DNA from: Rubrivirga marina
GTDB lineage: Bacteria > Bacteroidota > Rhodothermia > Rhodothermales > Rubricoccaceae
NCBI RefSeq assembly: GCF_002283365.1
Contig: NZ_MQWD01000001.1
Location: 4,051,932 to 4,115,931 of the forward strand
DNA: 64,000 nt
Direction of reading: 5' to 3'
Shown: one piece after another, positions 45,837 through 53,295 of the stretch
Layout of the letters: each line of letters begins with the position of its first letter
How positions within the stretch are numbered: position 1 is the stretch's first letter
Notes under the pieces: model-generated
What the model was told of the DNA's origin: nothing
Databases searched by the model: none
Seen by the model: only the letters and a program-made list of their open reading frames with translations
Translations under genes and position numbers: made by a program

Positions 45837-48800
45837 GCCGTCCCCGTCTGCTCGCCAGCGTCCTCGCGGCCGTCGCCACCGCGTCGATCGCCGTCCTCGG
45901 GCCGTCGCTCGTCCGGGCCCAGCCGGACGACGCGCTCCCGGACGACGACGCGATCACGTTCCGGCACCTCACGGTCGAGAACGACCTCCCGAGCAGCGCG
46001 ATCCTCGACGTCACGCAGGACGCGCTCGGGTTCGTCTGGGTCGGGACCGACGAGGGGCTCGTCCGCTACGACGGGTACGAGATGGTCGAGTACCGCCGGA
46101 CGGCCGACTCGACGTCGTTGAGCGGCAACGTGATCCAGGTGCTGGAGCCCGCCGACGGCGGGGCGCTCTGGGTCGGCACCGGCGCCGGCCTCAACCGCTA
46201 CGACCCGTCCACCGACCGCTTCCTCCGCGTCTCGGGCCTCCCCTCCGACGACGTCATCGCGCTCGAGGCCGACGGCACCGGCAACGTCTGGGTGGGGACG
46301 TCGTCCGGGCTCGCGTTCGTGGAGGCCGACGGGACCGTGGCCGGCGTCGAGCGCCACGACGCGGCCGACCGGGCCAGCCTCCCCGACGACACCGTCGAGG
46401 CGCTCCACCTCGCGCAGAACGGCGACCTCTGGGTCGGCACCGGCGACGGCCTCGCGCGCCGCCGCGACGGCGCGTTCCAGACCGTCCGCCCCGACTCGCT
46501 CCTCGGCGCGTTCGCGGTCACGGCCATCACCCCGAGCAGCCGCGGGAGCCTCCTCCTCGGCACGTTCGGCGACGGGCTCCTCTCGTTCGACCCGAGCTCG
46601 GGCGCGTTCACCCGCCTCGACATCGGGACCGACATCAACGCGCAGAACGTGACCGACGTTCACGAGGACCCGAGCGGGACGGTCTGGGTGGGCACGCTCA
46701 CCGGCGGCCTCCGCCGGCTCACGCCCGGGGTCGAGGGCGTCCGCGTCTACCAGGCCGTCGCGGAGGACCCCGGATCGCTTGTCGACGACGACGTGTCGGC
46801 GCTCCACGAGGACCGCCAGGGCGTCCTGTGGGTCGGGACGTACGGCGGGCTCGACCGGTTCGACCGGGCGCGCGGGACGGCCGTCCGCCTCCGCCACACC
46901 GACGACCCGGCGTCGCTGGCCAGCAACGACGTCCGCGCCGTGCTGGCGGCCCGCGACGGGACGCTCTACGTGGGGACCGACCGGACGCTGGACCGGAGCG
47001 CCGACGGCCGGACGTTCGAGCACACGGCCATCTCCGACGCCGATGGACTCAACGAGCACCCCGTCCGTGCGCTATACGAGGACCGCGAGGGGACCGTGTG
47101 GGTCGGGACCGAGGGTGCCGGTCTCCACCGCGTCGGCGCCGATGGCGAACTCCGACGCGCGGGGGGGCTGAGCCAGCGGGGCGGCGAGTACGCAGTGACC
47201 TCTCTCTTGGAGACGGAGTCCGGTGACTTCTGGATCGGGACGCTCACGGGTGGCCTCGTGCGCTACGATCGCGAGGAGGAGACCGCCGAGTTCCTGACCC
47301 GCGCCGCCAACGGACTCAGCAGCGACCGCGTCCGGGCGCTAGTGGAGGACGCCGACGGGCGCCTCTGGGTGGGCACCGACGCCGGCCTCTGCCGCCTCGA
47401 CGTGGCGGGCGGGGACCGCGCCACGTGCCTCCGCGCGGCGGCCGAGGACCCGACGCGTCTCGCCAGCGACGACGTCCTCTCGCTCCATGCGCGATCGAAC
47501 GGCTCGTTGTGGGTCGGGACGGCGGGCGGGCTCCACCGGCTCGACACCCGCGACGTCGGAGCCGGGTTCACGCGCTACACCGCGGACGAGACCGACCTCC
47601 CCGACGACGTGGTCTACGCGATCGTTGAGGACGACGCCGGCTTCCTCTGGCTGAGCACGAGAGGCGGGCTCACCCGATTCGAGCCGGTCACCGAAACGTT
47701 CTACCGGCGCCTCGAAGGGCAGGACGCCCAGCGCGCCCTCAGTGGCGCCGCCACCCGCGCGCCCGACGGCCAGCTGTTCTTCGGCAGCGAGCGCGGCCTG
47801 CTCGCCTTCTACCCGCAAACGCTGGCCGCCCGCAACGCCAACCCGCCGCAGCCCGTGATCACAGGCGTCGAAGTCAATGGTCAGCCCGTCGCGCCGGGCG
47901 GCGAGGACGACTTCATGGAGGCGGCGGCCCCCGTCGCCGAGGAGATCACCCTCGGCCCGGACGAGAGCTACATCACGATCCAGTACGCTGGCCTCCACTT
48001 CTCCGACCCGGCGCAGAACCGCTACCGCTACCGCATGGAGGGCGTGCTCGAGGGCTGGGACGAAGTCGGGACCACGCGCAGGGCGACGTTCCCCGACCTC
48101 GACCCGGGCCGGTACACGTTCGAGGTCCAGGCCGCCAACGCCGACGGCGTGTGGAGCGAGCAGAGTGCCACCATCGACATCGTCGTCCACCCGCCGTGGT
48201 GGCGGACGTGGTGGGCACTGCTCGGGTTCGCGGGCCTCGCCGTGTTCGCCCTCGTCCGCGCCGACCGGTGGCAGCGGGCGCGGCTGCTGCGCCAGGAGCG
48301 CGAGCGGGCCGAGCGCCGCGAGGCCGAGCTCCGCGCCGAGACCGCCGAGGCCGAGCAGCGGAAGGCGTCCGCCGAGGCCGCCGCGCTCAAGGCCGAGAAC
48401 GACCGGAAGGCCGCCGAGCTCGAGCGGACGCGCGAGGTCGAGGACGCCAACGCCAAGCTGGCCGCGGCCAACAGCCAGCTCGAGACGTCGCTCCGCGACC
48501 TTAAGGCGACGCAGGCCCAGCTCGTCCAGAGCGAGAAGCTCGCGTCGCTGGGCCAGCTCACGGCCGGGATCGCCCACGAGATCAAGAACCCGCTCAACTT
48601 CGTCAACAACTTCGCCGACCTCTCGGTCGAGCTCGCGCAGGAGCTCCGCGAGGAGATGGCCGAGGCGCCCCACCGGCCCGTCGGCGAGGTGCTCGACGAG
48701 GTGGGCGACCTGATCGAGGACCTCCAGGAGAACGCCCGGCGGATCCGCGAGCACGGCCAGCGGGCCGACCGGATCGTCCGCTCGATGCTCCTCCACAGCC

Positions 48801-49348
48801 GCGGCGGGTCGTCGGAGCGCGGGCGCGTCGACCTCGCGCGGTTCATCGACGAGTACGCCAACCTGGCCTTCCACGGCGCGCGGGCCAACGACTCGGACTT
48901 CAACGTCGAGATCGAGCGCGACTTCGCCGACGACACGGGCGAGGTCGAGGTCGTGCCGCAGGAGTTCGGCCGAGTCCTCATCAACCTGCTCACGAACGCG
49001 TTCCACGCCGTCCAGAAGCGGGCTGCGACCGCCGGTCCCGACTTCTCCCCCACCGTCACCATCCGCACCCGCCGCGAAGGCGACACCGTTCACCTCGACG
49101 TCGAGGACAACGGGACGGGCATCCCGGACGAGGCGAAGGGTCGAATCTTCGAGCCGTTCTTCACCACGAAGCCGACCGGCGAGGGCACCGGCCTCGGCCT
49201 CTCGCTGGCCCACGACATCGTCACGGGCGTCCACAACGGCTCGATGTCGGTCGAGAGCGTCGACGGCGAGGGGACGACGTTCCACATCGCCCTGCCCGTC
49301 GCCACGGAGGCGCCCGCGTCCCTCGACCTCGACGCCGAGGCGGAGTAG
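45833..49348 (+). CDS. Two-component sensor histidine kinase with double seven-bladed propeller
   Basis: An 1171-residue sensor starting at GTG 45833, inside the cyclase stop. A signal peptide ([18 protein letters not shown]) leads to a periplasmic region (about 42-666) with 14 VWVGTxxGLxRYD-type repeats, enough for two seven-bladed Reg_prop propellers. Next come a Y_Y_Y domain (about 707-784, [20 protein letters not shown]), one membrane helix ([16 protein letters not shown]), a long coiled coil, and the kinase core with H-box [20 protein letters not shown] (His about 914), N-box [13 protein letters not shown]1 [12 protein letters not shown] and G2 [13 protein letters not shown]. Unlike HTCS hybrids it lacks receiver and AraC domains, so the coupled REC-cyclase is the likely partner. 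The C-terminus SLDLDAEAE is encoded by a palindrome. Confidence 0.92.
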   Translation: MSRPRLLASVLAAVATASIAVLGPSLVRAQPDDALPDDDAITFRHLTVENDLPSSAILDVTQDALGFVWVGTDEGLVRYDGYEMVEYRRTADSTSLSGNVIQVLEPADGGALWVGTGAGLNRYDPSTDRFLRVSGLPSDDVIALEADGTGNVWVGTSSGLAFVEADGTVAGVERHDAADRASLPDDTVEALHLAQNGDLWVGTGDGLARRRDGAFQTVRPDSLLGAFAVTAITPSSRGSLLLGTFGDGLLSFDPSSGAFTRLDIGTDINAQNVTDVHEDPSGTVWVGTLTGGLRRLTPGVEGVRVYQAVAEDPGSLVDDDVSALHEDRQGVLWVGTYGGLDRFDRARGTAVRLRHTDDPASLASNDVRAVLAARDGTLYVGTDRTLDRSADGRTFEHTAISDADGLNEHPVRALYEDREGTVWVGTEGAGLHRVGADGELRRAGGLSQRGGEYAVTSLLETESGDFWIGTLTGGLVRYDREEETAEFLTRAANGLSSDRVRALVEDADGRLWVGTDAGLCRLDVAGGDRATCLRAAAEDPTRLASDDVLSLHARSNGSLWVGTAGGLHRLDTRDVGAGFTRYTADETDLPDDVVYAIVEDDAGFLWLSTRGGLTRFEPVTETFYRRLEGQDAQRALSGAATRAPDGQLFFGSERGLLAFYPQTLAARNANPPQPVITGVEVNGQPVAPGGEDDFMEAAAPVAEEITLGPDESYITIQYAGLHFSDPAQNRYRYRMEGVLEGWDEVGTTRRATFPDLDPGRYTFEVQAANADGVWSEQSATIDIVVHPPWWRTWWALLGFAGLAVFALVRADRWQRARLLRQERERAERREAELRAETAEAEQRKASAEAAALKAENDRKAAELERTREVEDANAKLAAANSQLETSLRDLKATQAQLVQSEKLASLGQLTAGIAHEIKNPLNFVNNFADLSVELAQELREEMAEAPHRPVGEVLDEVGDLIEDLQENARRIREHGQRADRIVRSMLLHSRGGSSERGRVDLARFIDEYANLAFHGARANDSDFNVEIERDFADDTGEVEVVPQEFGRVLINLLTNAFHAVQKRAATAGPDFSPTVTIRTRREGDTVHLDVEDNGTGIPDEAKGRIFEPFFTTKPTGEGTGLGLSLAHDIVTGVHNGSMSVESVDGEGTTFHIALPVATEAPASLDLDAEAE
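49327..49340. repeat. Dispersed palindrome core at the kinase C-terminus
   Basis: CCTCGACGCCGAGG with flanking GACG centre, translated as LDAEA in the last codons of the sensor kinase, eight bases before its stop. Confidence 0.6.
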
Positions 49349-49352
49349 GCCG

Positions 49353-50108
49353 CTACTGCGACGCGAGCTCGCGGACGCGGAACGAGCCGACCCCGCGACC
49401 ACGCACGGCGATGGTCCCACGCGGCACCTGCGTCGTGAGGATCGGCTCGACCTCGACCCAGTCGGCGCAGATCGGCGCGTCGAGCTCGACGTCGAACGGC
49501 GGCGGGGGCGTCATGCGGAAGCCGGCGCACCCGCCCGCGCGGCGCCCCCCGTCCCCGTCGGAGTCTGACACGACGATGTAACGGCCACGGTCACGGATGA
49601 CGTGGGTCGAGCCCGTGTCGCCCTCGCCCGTGCCGGCGCTCGTCTCGCGCCGCTGGCCGCGCGCTCGGCCGGCCTCGAAGCCGAGGCGGGCCTCGAACAC
49701 GACCTGCCCCCCGAACTTGTAGCGGACCGCCGCGGCCGTCACGCCGAGGAGCCCAGGGAAGTCGAACCGGAGGTCGACACGGCCGTCGCCGACGCCCTCG
49801 TTGTAGAGCGCCGTCACGACGTCGTCGCCGTCGCGGACCTCGACGCCGAACCGCGTACCGGCCGGCACCGCGAGGGGATCGATCTGGACGTCGACCCGGT
49901 CGGGTGTGCCGTCGACGACGAACCCGCCCTCGCGCGTGCCGCCCAGGCCGGACACGACGAGCGCGCCTCCCTCGACGGCGAGCGTGGCGTCGCCCTCGGC
50001 CTCGACCTCGACGCCCTGGAACGTCGTGGGCCCAGGTGCGGGGCCGGGCCCGTCGGTGTCACAGGCGGCAAGGACGAGGCCGGCGAGGAGCAGGAGGAGG
50101 CGTGGCAT
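49353..50108 (-). CDS. Lipoprotein of unknown function
   Basis: A 251-residue lipoprotein starting at ATG 50108 (MPRLLLLLAGLVLAACDTDG, lipobox VLAAC). A Pro/Gly linker is followed by a beta-sandwich-like region (about 35-150: FQGVEVEAEGDATLAVEGGA, VDVQIDPLAVPAGTRFGVEV). A charged segment with GDTGSTHVIRDRGRYIVVSD and a Cys pair (GGCAGF, APICADWVEV) leads to the C-terminus. I do not recognise the fold. It is convergent with the kinase gene with a four-base gap. The Asp after the lipid-anchored Cys would, by the E. coli rule, favour inner-membrane retention, but that rule may not hold here. Confidence 0.7.
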   Translation of the reverse strand: MPRLLLLLAGLVLAACDTDGPGPAPGPTTFQGVEVEAEGDATLAVEGGALVVSGLGGTREGGFVVDGTPDRVDVQIDPLAVPAGTRFGVEVRDGDDVVTALYNEGVGDGRVDLRFDFPGLLGVTAAAVRYKFGGQVVFEARLGFEAGRARGQRRETSAGTGEGDTGSTHVIRDRGRYIVVSDSDGDGGRRAGGCAGFRMTPPPPFDVELDAPICADWVEVEPILTTQVPRGTIAVRGRGVGSFRVRELASQ

Positions 50109-50202
50109 GTCGATCCGGAACACTTAGGGGAAGGCTACGAACGCCTGCGGATCAGGTCCGGCCCTATCATCGTACAGGCGGGCCCTCCCCCCCGACACGC
50201 CC

Positions 50203-50733
50203 ATGCAAAGCCTCTGGAAGAGCCTGCTCGGCGGCGCCTCCGGCGCCAACGAGGACGACCTCCTCGGGGCGGTCCCCCTGTTCGAGGACCTCACCTCGCG
50301 CGAGCTCGACGCCGTCCAGCGGCTGCTCCACCGTCGCGACTACGTCGCGGGCGAGTCCATCTTCATCCAGGGCGAGCCGGGGCTCGGGATGTACATCATC
50401 GTCCGCGGCGCGGTCTCGATCCAGTCTGAGCCGAGCGGCCGCGAGTTGGTCGAGCTGGTCGACGGCGACTTCTTCGGCGAGATCGCCCTCCTCAACGAGG
50501 TCATCCGGACGGCGACGGCGCGGGCGAAGACCGACTGCACGCTCCTCAGCCTGTTCCAGCCGGACCTCCTGAGCCTCCTCGACCGCAACCCGCGGCTCGG
50601 CGTGAAGGTGCTCCTGTCGCTGGCGCGGCTCGTGGGCCTCCGCCTCGTCGAGGTCTCGGACGAGGTCGAGTCGCTGACGCGCGAATGCGAAGAGCTCCGC
50701 GAGGCCGCGGGCGTCGCCGACGGGGATGGCTGA
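50203..50733 (+). CDS. Cyclic-nucleotide-binding-domain protein
   Basis: A 176-residue protein consisting of one CNB domain (about 20-140) and a C-terminal coiled coil, with no DNA-binding helix-turn-helix. VPLFEDLTSRELDAVQRLLH opens the domain. The phosphate-binding cassette FFGEIALLNEVIRTATARA keeps the Gly-Glu and Arg-Thr-Ala-Thr residues that contact the cyclic phosphate and ribose, so cNMP binding is plausible. Residues 140-176 (VSDEVESLTRECEELREAAG) form a helix suited to partner contact. It overlaps the AI-2E-family gene by eight bases, suggesting it regulates that transporter or shares its membrane site (inference), and lies 0.85 kb from the cyclase/kinase operon. Confidence 0.87.
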   Translation: MQSLWKSLLGGASGANEDDLLGAVPLFEDLTSRELDAVQRLLHRRDYVAGESIFIQGEPGLGMYIIVRGAVSIQSEPSGRELVELVDGDFFGEIALLNEVIRTATARAKTDCTLLSLFQPDLLSLLDRNPRLGVKVLLSLARLVGLRLVEVSDEVESLTRECEELREAAGVADGDG

Positions 50734-51856
50734 GACCTTCGCCGAGGCGCCCCCGGCCGAGGTCCACTCCGCCCCAGGTCCGGCTCGACCGGCCTCCCCC
50801 GTCCCGCCTGAGGCCGCCCAGGGCCCTCCGGTCCCGGCCAGCCACCTCAGCCGTTGGGTGTGGCTCCTCACGCTCGTCGGCGTCGTGGCGCTCGTCGCGG
50901 TCGCCACCGACATCGCGGGGCTCATCGTGCTCGGGGCCGTCGCGGCCTACCTCTTGGTCCCGCTCGTCAATGGCCTCGAGCGGAGCGGCGTGGGGCGGAC
51001 GCAGGCGACGACGCTCGTGCTGGCCGTCCTCCTCGCCGTGACCGGGCTCGTCGTCGCGCTCGCGCTCCCGGCCGTGATCGACCAGCTCGGCTCGCTCCAG
51101 GACCGGTGGGAGAGCGGCGAGCTGCTGGGGCTGGTCCGCGACATGGAGGCCGCGCTGGCCGCCAAGCTCGGGTTCGTCGAGCCCAACGACCTCGGCCTCG
51201 TCGCCTCGGTCCGCGAGGCGATCCGCGCCGACACCGGCCCGCTCATCGGCTACGTCCCCGACGCGCTCGAGACGATGGGCAACGCGTTCATCGTCCCCTT
51301 CGTCCTGTTCGCGCTTCTGAAGGACGGCCCGACGCTCCGGAAGCGGCTCCTGTCGGTCGTGCCGAACCGGTACTTCGAGTTCGCGATGACCGTGTTCTAC
51401 AAGGCCGACGCCCACCTCGGCGGCTACCTCCGCGGGCAGGCCCTCATCGCCGTCCTCGTCGGCGCCTCGACGGCGCTCGGCCTCGCCCTCCTCGGCGTCG
51501 ACTACTACCTCGTGCTGGGGCTCGTGACGGGCCTGGCCAACTTCGTCCCGTACGTCGGGTTCGTCGTCTCAGCGGCCCTCTGCGTCGTGGTCTCGATCGT
51601 GACGACCGGCGGCACGTCGCAGGTGGCGGCGGTGCTCATCCTGTTCGCCGTCCTACAGACCACTGAGAACGTCGTGTTCCAGCCGTGGATCACGGGGAAG
51701 AACGTCTCGATGCACCCGGTGATGGTCCTGCTGGCGATCCTGGTGGGCGGGCGCGTGGCCGGCGTCATGGGGATGGCGCTCGGCGTGCCCGTCGCGGCCG
51801 TGCTGAAGGTGGTGTTCCTGGAGACCGTCGTAGGACTCCGCCGCTACCACCTGTAG
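50726..51856 (+). CDS. AI-2E family transporter
   Basis: A 376-residue integral membrane protein with a 40-residue Pro/Ala-rich N-terminal tail and eight predicted helices. Family blocks are ATDIAGLIVLGAVAAYLLVP at the start, PFVLFALLKDGPTLRKRLLS (the PxxxFxLLKD motif), HLGGYLRGQALIAVLVGAST (the GxxRGQ motif), LVTGLANFVPYVGFVVSAAL (NFVPYVG) and TTENVVFQPWITGKNVSMHP (PxxxG). The family includes TqsA-type exporters and Na+/H+ antiporters. Quorum-signal export is only one possibility. Fusion-like coupling to a cNMP-binding protein is unusual for the family as far as I know. Confidence 0.88.
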   Translation: MAETFAEAPPAEVHSAPGPARPASPVPPEAAQGPPVPASHLSRWVWLLTLVGVVALVAVATDIAGLIVLGAVAAYLLVPLVNGLERSGVGRTQATTLVLAVLLAVTGLVVALALPAVIDQLGSLQDRWESGELLGLVRDMEAALAAKLGFVEPNDLGLVASVREAIRADTGPLIGYVPDALETMGNAFIVPFVLFALLKDGPTLRKRLLSVVPNRYFEFAMTVFYKADAHLGGYLRGQALIAVLVGASTALGLALLGVDYYLVLGLVTGLANFVPYVGFVVSAALCVVVSIVTTGGTSQVAAVLILFAVLQTTENVVFQPWITGKNVSMHPVMVLLAILVGGRVAGVMGMALGVPVAAVLKVVFLETVVGLRRYHL

Positions 51857-51906
51857 AGCCGCTCCCCAAGCCGCCGTCGCGGCCGTTCGCGAGTTTCCTT
51901 CCGTCG

Positions 51907-52755
51907 ATGCAACCGTCCGCCTCCGAGTCCCCCCGCATGACCGTCCGCTTCTGGGGCGTCCGCGGCTCGATTCCGACGCCCGACCCCGGGTTCCTCGGCG
52001 TCGGCGGCAACACGGCGTGCGTCGAGGTCCGCGCGGCCGACGGGACGGCGCTCGTGCTCGACGCGGGGACCGGCATCCGTGGGCTCGGGTACGCGCTGGC
52101 GGCCGAGGCCGCCGGCGAGCCCGGCGAGGTCCACCTCGCCCTCTCCCACTTCCACTGGGACCACCTCCAGGGCCTCCCGTTCTTCGCCCCGCTCTACGCC
52201 CCGGGCCAGACGGTCCGGTTCTACGCCGCGACCGACGACGACCGGATCCACGCGCTCCTGCGAGGCCAGATGACGTCGCCGTACTTCCCGGTCCCGTTCG
52301 GCGACCTCGCCGCGGCGACGGAGACGGTCCGCGTGCGCGACGGCGAGCCGTTCGAGGTCGGCCCGATGACCGTCCGGCCGTTCCCGGTGAACCATCCGCA
52401 GGGCGCCCACGGCTTCCGGATCGAGGTGGACGGGGCCTCCGTCGTCTACGCGACGGACTACGAGCACGGCTCGGCGGCCCACGACGAGGGGCTCCGCGAG
52501 GTCGCCCACGGGGCGGACCTCCTCATCTCGGATGCCCAGTACACGCCCGACGAGTACGCCCTCCGCCGGGGCTGGGGCCACACGACGTGGGAGCACGCGA
52601 CGGCGCTCGCCACGCGCGCCGAGGTCGGCCAGCTCCTCCTGTTTCACCACGACCCGTCGCACGACGACGACGCACTCGGCCGGATCTGCGGCCTCGCGAA
52701 GGAACGCTTCGCCGAGACGGGGCTCGCGACGGAGGGATTGGAAGTCGAGCTATAG
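51907..52755 (+). CDS. MBL-fold metallohydrolase
   Basis: A 282-residue metallo-beta-lactamase-fold protein. WGVRGSIPTPDPGFLGVGGN is the typical start of this cyclic-phosphodiesterase-like branch. LALSHFHWDHLQGLPFFAPL supplies HxHxDH-type metal ligands, VYATDYEHG the bridging Asp, and LLFHHDPSHDD the C-terminal His. TTWEHATALATRAEVGQLLL links them. Relatives are annotated as cAMP or cyclic-di-nucleotide phosphodiesterase-like hydrolases, but substrates are generally unproven. In this position, downstream of a cyclase, kinase and cNMP-binding protein, a phosphodiesterase role would complete a signalling set (inference only). Confidence 0.85.
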   Translation: MQPSASESPRMTVRFWGVRGSIPTPDPGFLGVGGNTACVEVRAADGTALVLDAGTGIRGLGYALAAEAAGEPGEVHLALSHFHWDHLQGLPFFAPLYAPGQTVRFYAATDDDRIHALLRGQMTSPYFPVPFGDLAAATETVRVRDGEPFEVGPMTVRPFPVNHPQGAHGFRIEVDGASVVYATDYEHGSAAHDEGLREVAHGADLLISDAQYTPDEYALRRGWGHTTWEHATALATRAEVGQLLLFHHDPSHDDDALGRICGLAKERFAETGLATEGLEVEL

Positions 52756-52800
52756 ACGCCGTTTGGGGCCTCGGAGGTACCAGCCTCAGCAGGGGATTCG

Positions 52801-52832
52801 TTGTCTGGGAGCGGCTCTGGGCCGTACATTCC
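52801..52832 (+). promoter_or_regulatory. Best full promoter candidate (TTG-N21-TACATTCC)
   Basis: TTG (52801-52803), a 21-base spacer and TACATTCC (52825-52832) ahead of the CsbD-like gene resemble the Bacteroidota TTG-N19-TAnnTTTG promoter with a slightly long spacer. The leader would be about 45 bases. Confidence 0.5.
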
Positions 52833-52881
52833 CTACACACGAGCACTCAACCGTCCAGGCCGGACACAGCCACACGATACC

Positions 52882-53070
52882 ATGGGCAAACAGCGCATGA
52901 CCGACAACTGGGAGCGCATGAAGGCGCAGATCCTCTCGACCTGGGGCGACCTCGACGAGTCCGAAATGAAGAAGGCGCGGGGCAACCTCGGCCAGATGGT
53001 CAACCTCATCCACTCCCAGACGGGCGAGGACCGGCAGGTCATCATGCGCAAGATGTCGGCCTTCCTGTAG
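52882..53070 (+). CDS. CsbD-like general stress protein
   Basis: A 62-residue helical protein. ATG 52882 is chosen because MTDNWERMKAQILSTWGDLD and what follows match the CsbD fold from that point; a longer in-frame start adds non-homologous residues. NWERMKAQILSTWGDL matches the family's NWxxxKGxxKxxWGxL block, and KKARGNLGQMVNLIHSQTGE the second helix pair. In Bacillus CsbD is a sigma-B stress protein of unknown mechanism. The gene has its own promoter candidate and a strong intrinsic terminator, so it forms a compact independent unit, fitting a highly expressed stress gene. Confidence 0.75.
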   Translation: MGKQRMTDNWERMKAQILSTWGDLDESEMKKARGNLGQMVNLIHSQTGEDRQVIMRKMSAFL

Positions 53071-53107
53071 GGGGACCGTCCGGCCGGCACGCCGGCCTCC
53101 CGACTGA

Positions 53108-53144
53108 GCGGCGCGCTCCCAGACCGGGGCGCGCCGCTTTTTTT
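53108..53144 (+). terminator. Intrinsic terminator of the CsbD-like gene
   Basis: GCGGCGCGC (53108-53116) pairs perfectly with GCGCGCCGC (53129-53137) and is followed by seven T residues (53138-53144), 38 bases after the stop. Confidence 0.9.
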
Positions 53145-53161
53145 GCCCCCCGGCGACCCGC

Positions 53162-53182
53162 TCCGCCTGGCCCCGAGGCGGA
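53162..53182. repeat. Dispersed palindrome, variant copy
   Basis: TCCGCCTGGCCCCGAGGCGGA: perfect outer arms TCCGCCT/AGGCGGA with a changed centre, between the terminator and the carboxylase promoter. Confidence 0.65.
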
Positions 53183-53268
53183 CGGGGCCGGCCGAACCGC
53201 GTGCCGCGGTCCGTCGTCCGCCGTGTGGGGTCCGCGCCGTCTTCGCTCGAAGCGCTTCCGGCCCCCGC

Positions 53269-53276
53269 TAGCTTGC
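53269..53276 (+). promoter_or_regulatory. Possible -7 box TAGCTTGC
   Basis: TAGCTTGC ends 19 bases ahead of the carboxylase ATG, another member of the TAGCTT series. Confidence 0.45.
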
Positions 53277-53295
53277 CGCCCCCTCCCCCGCGTCC

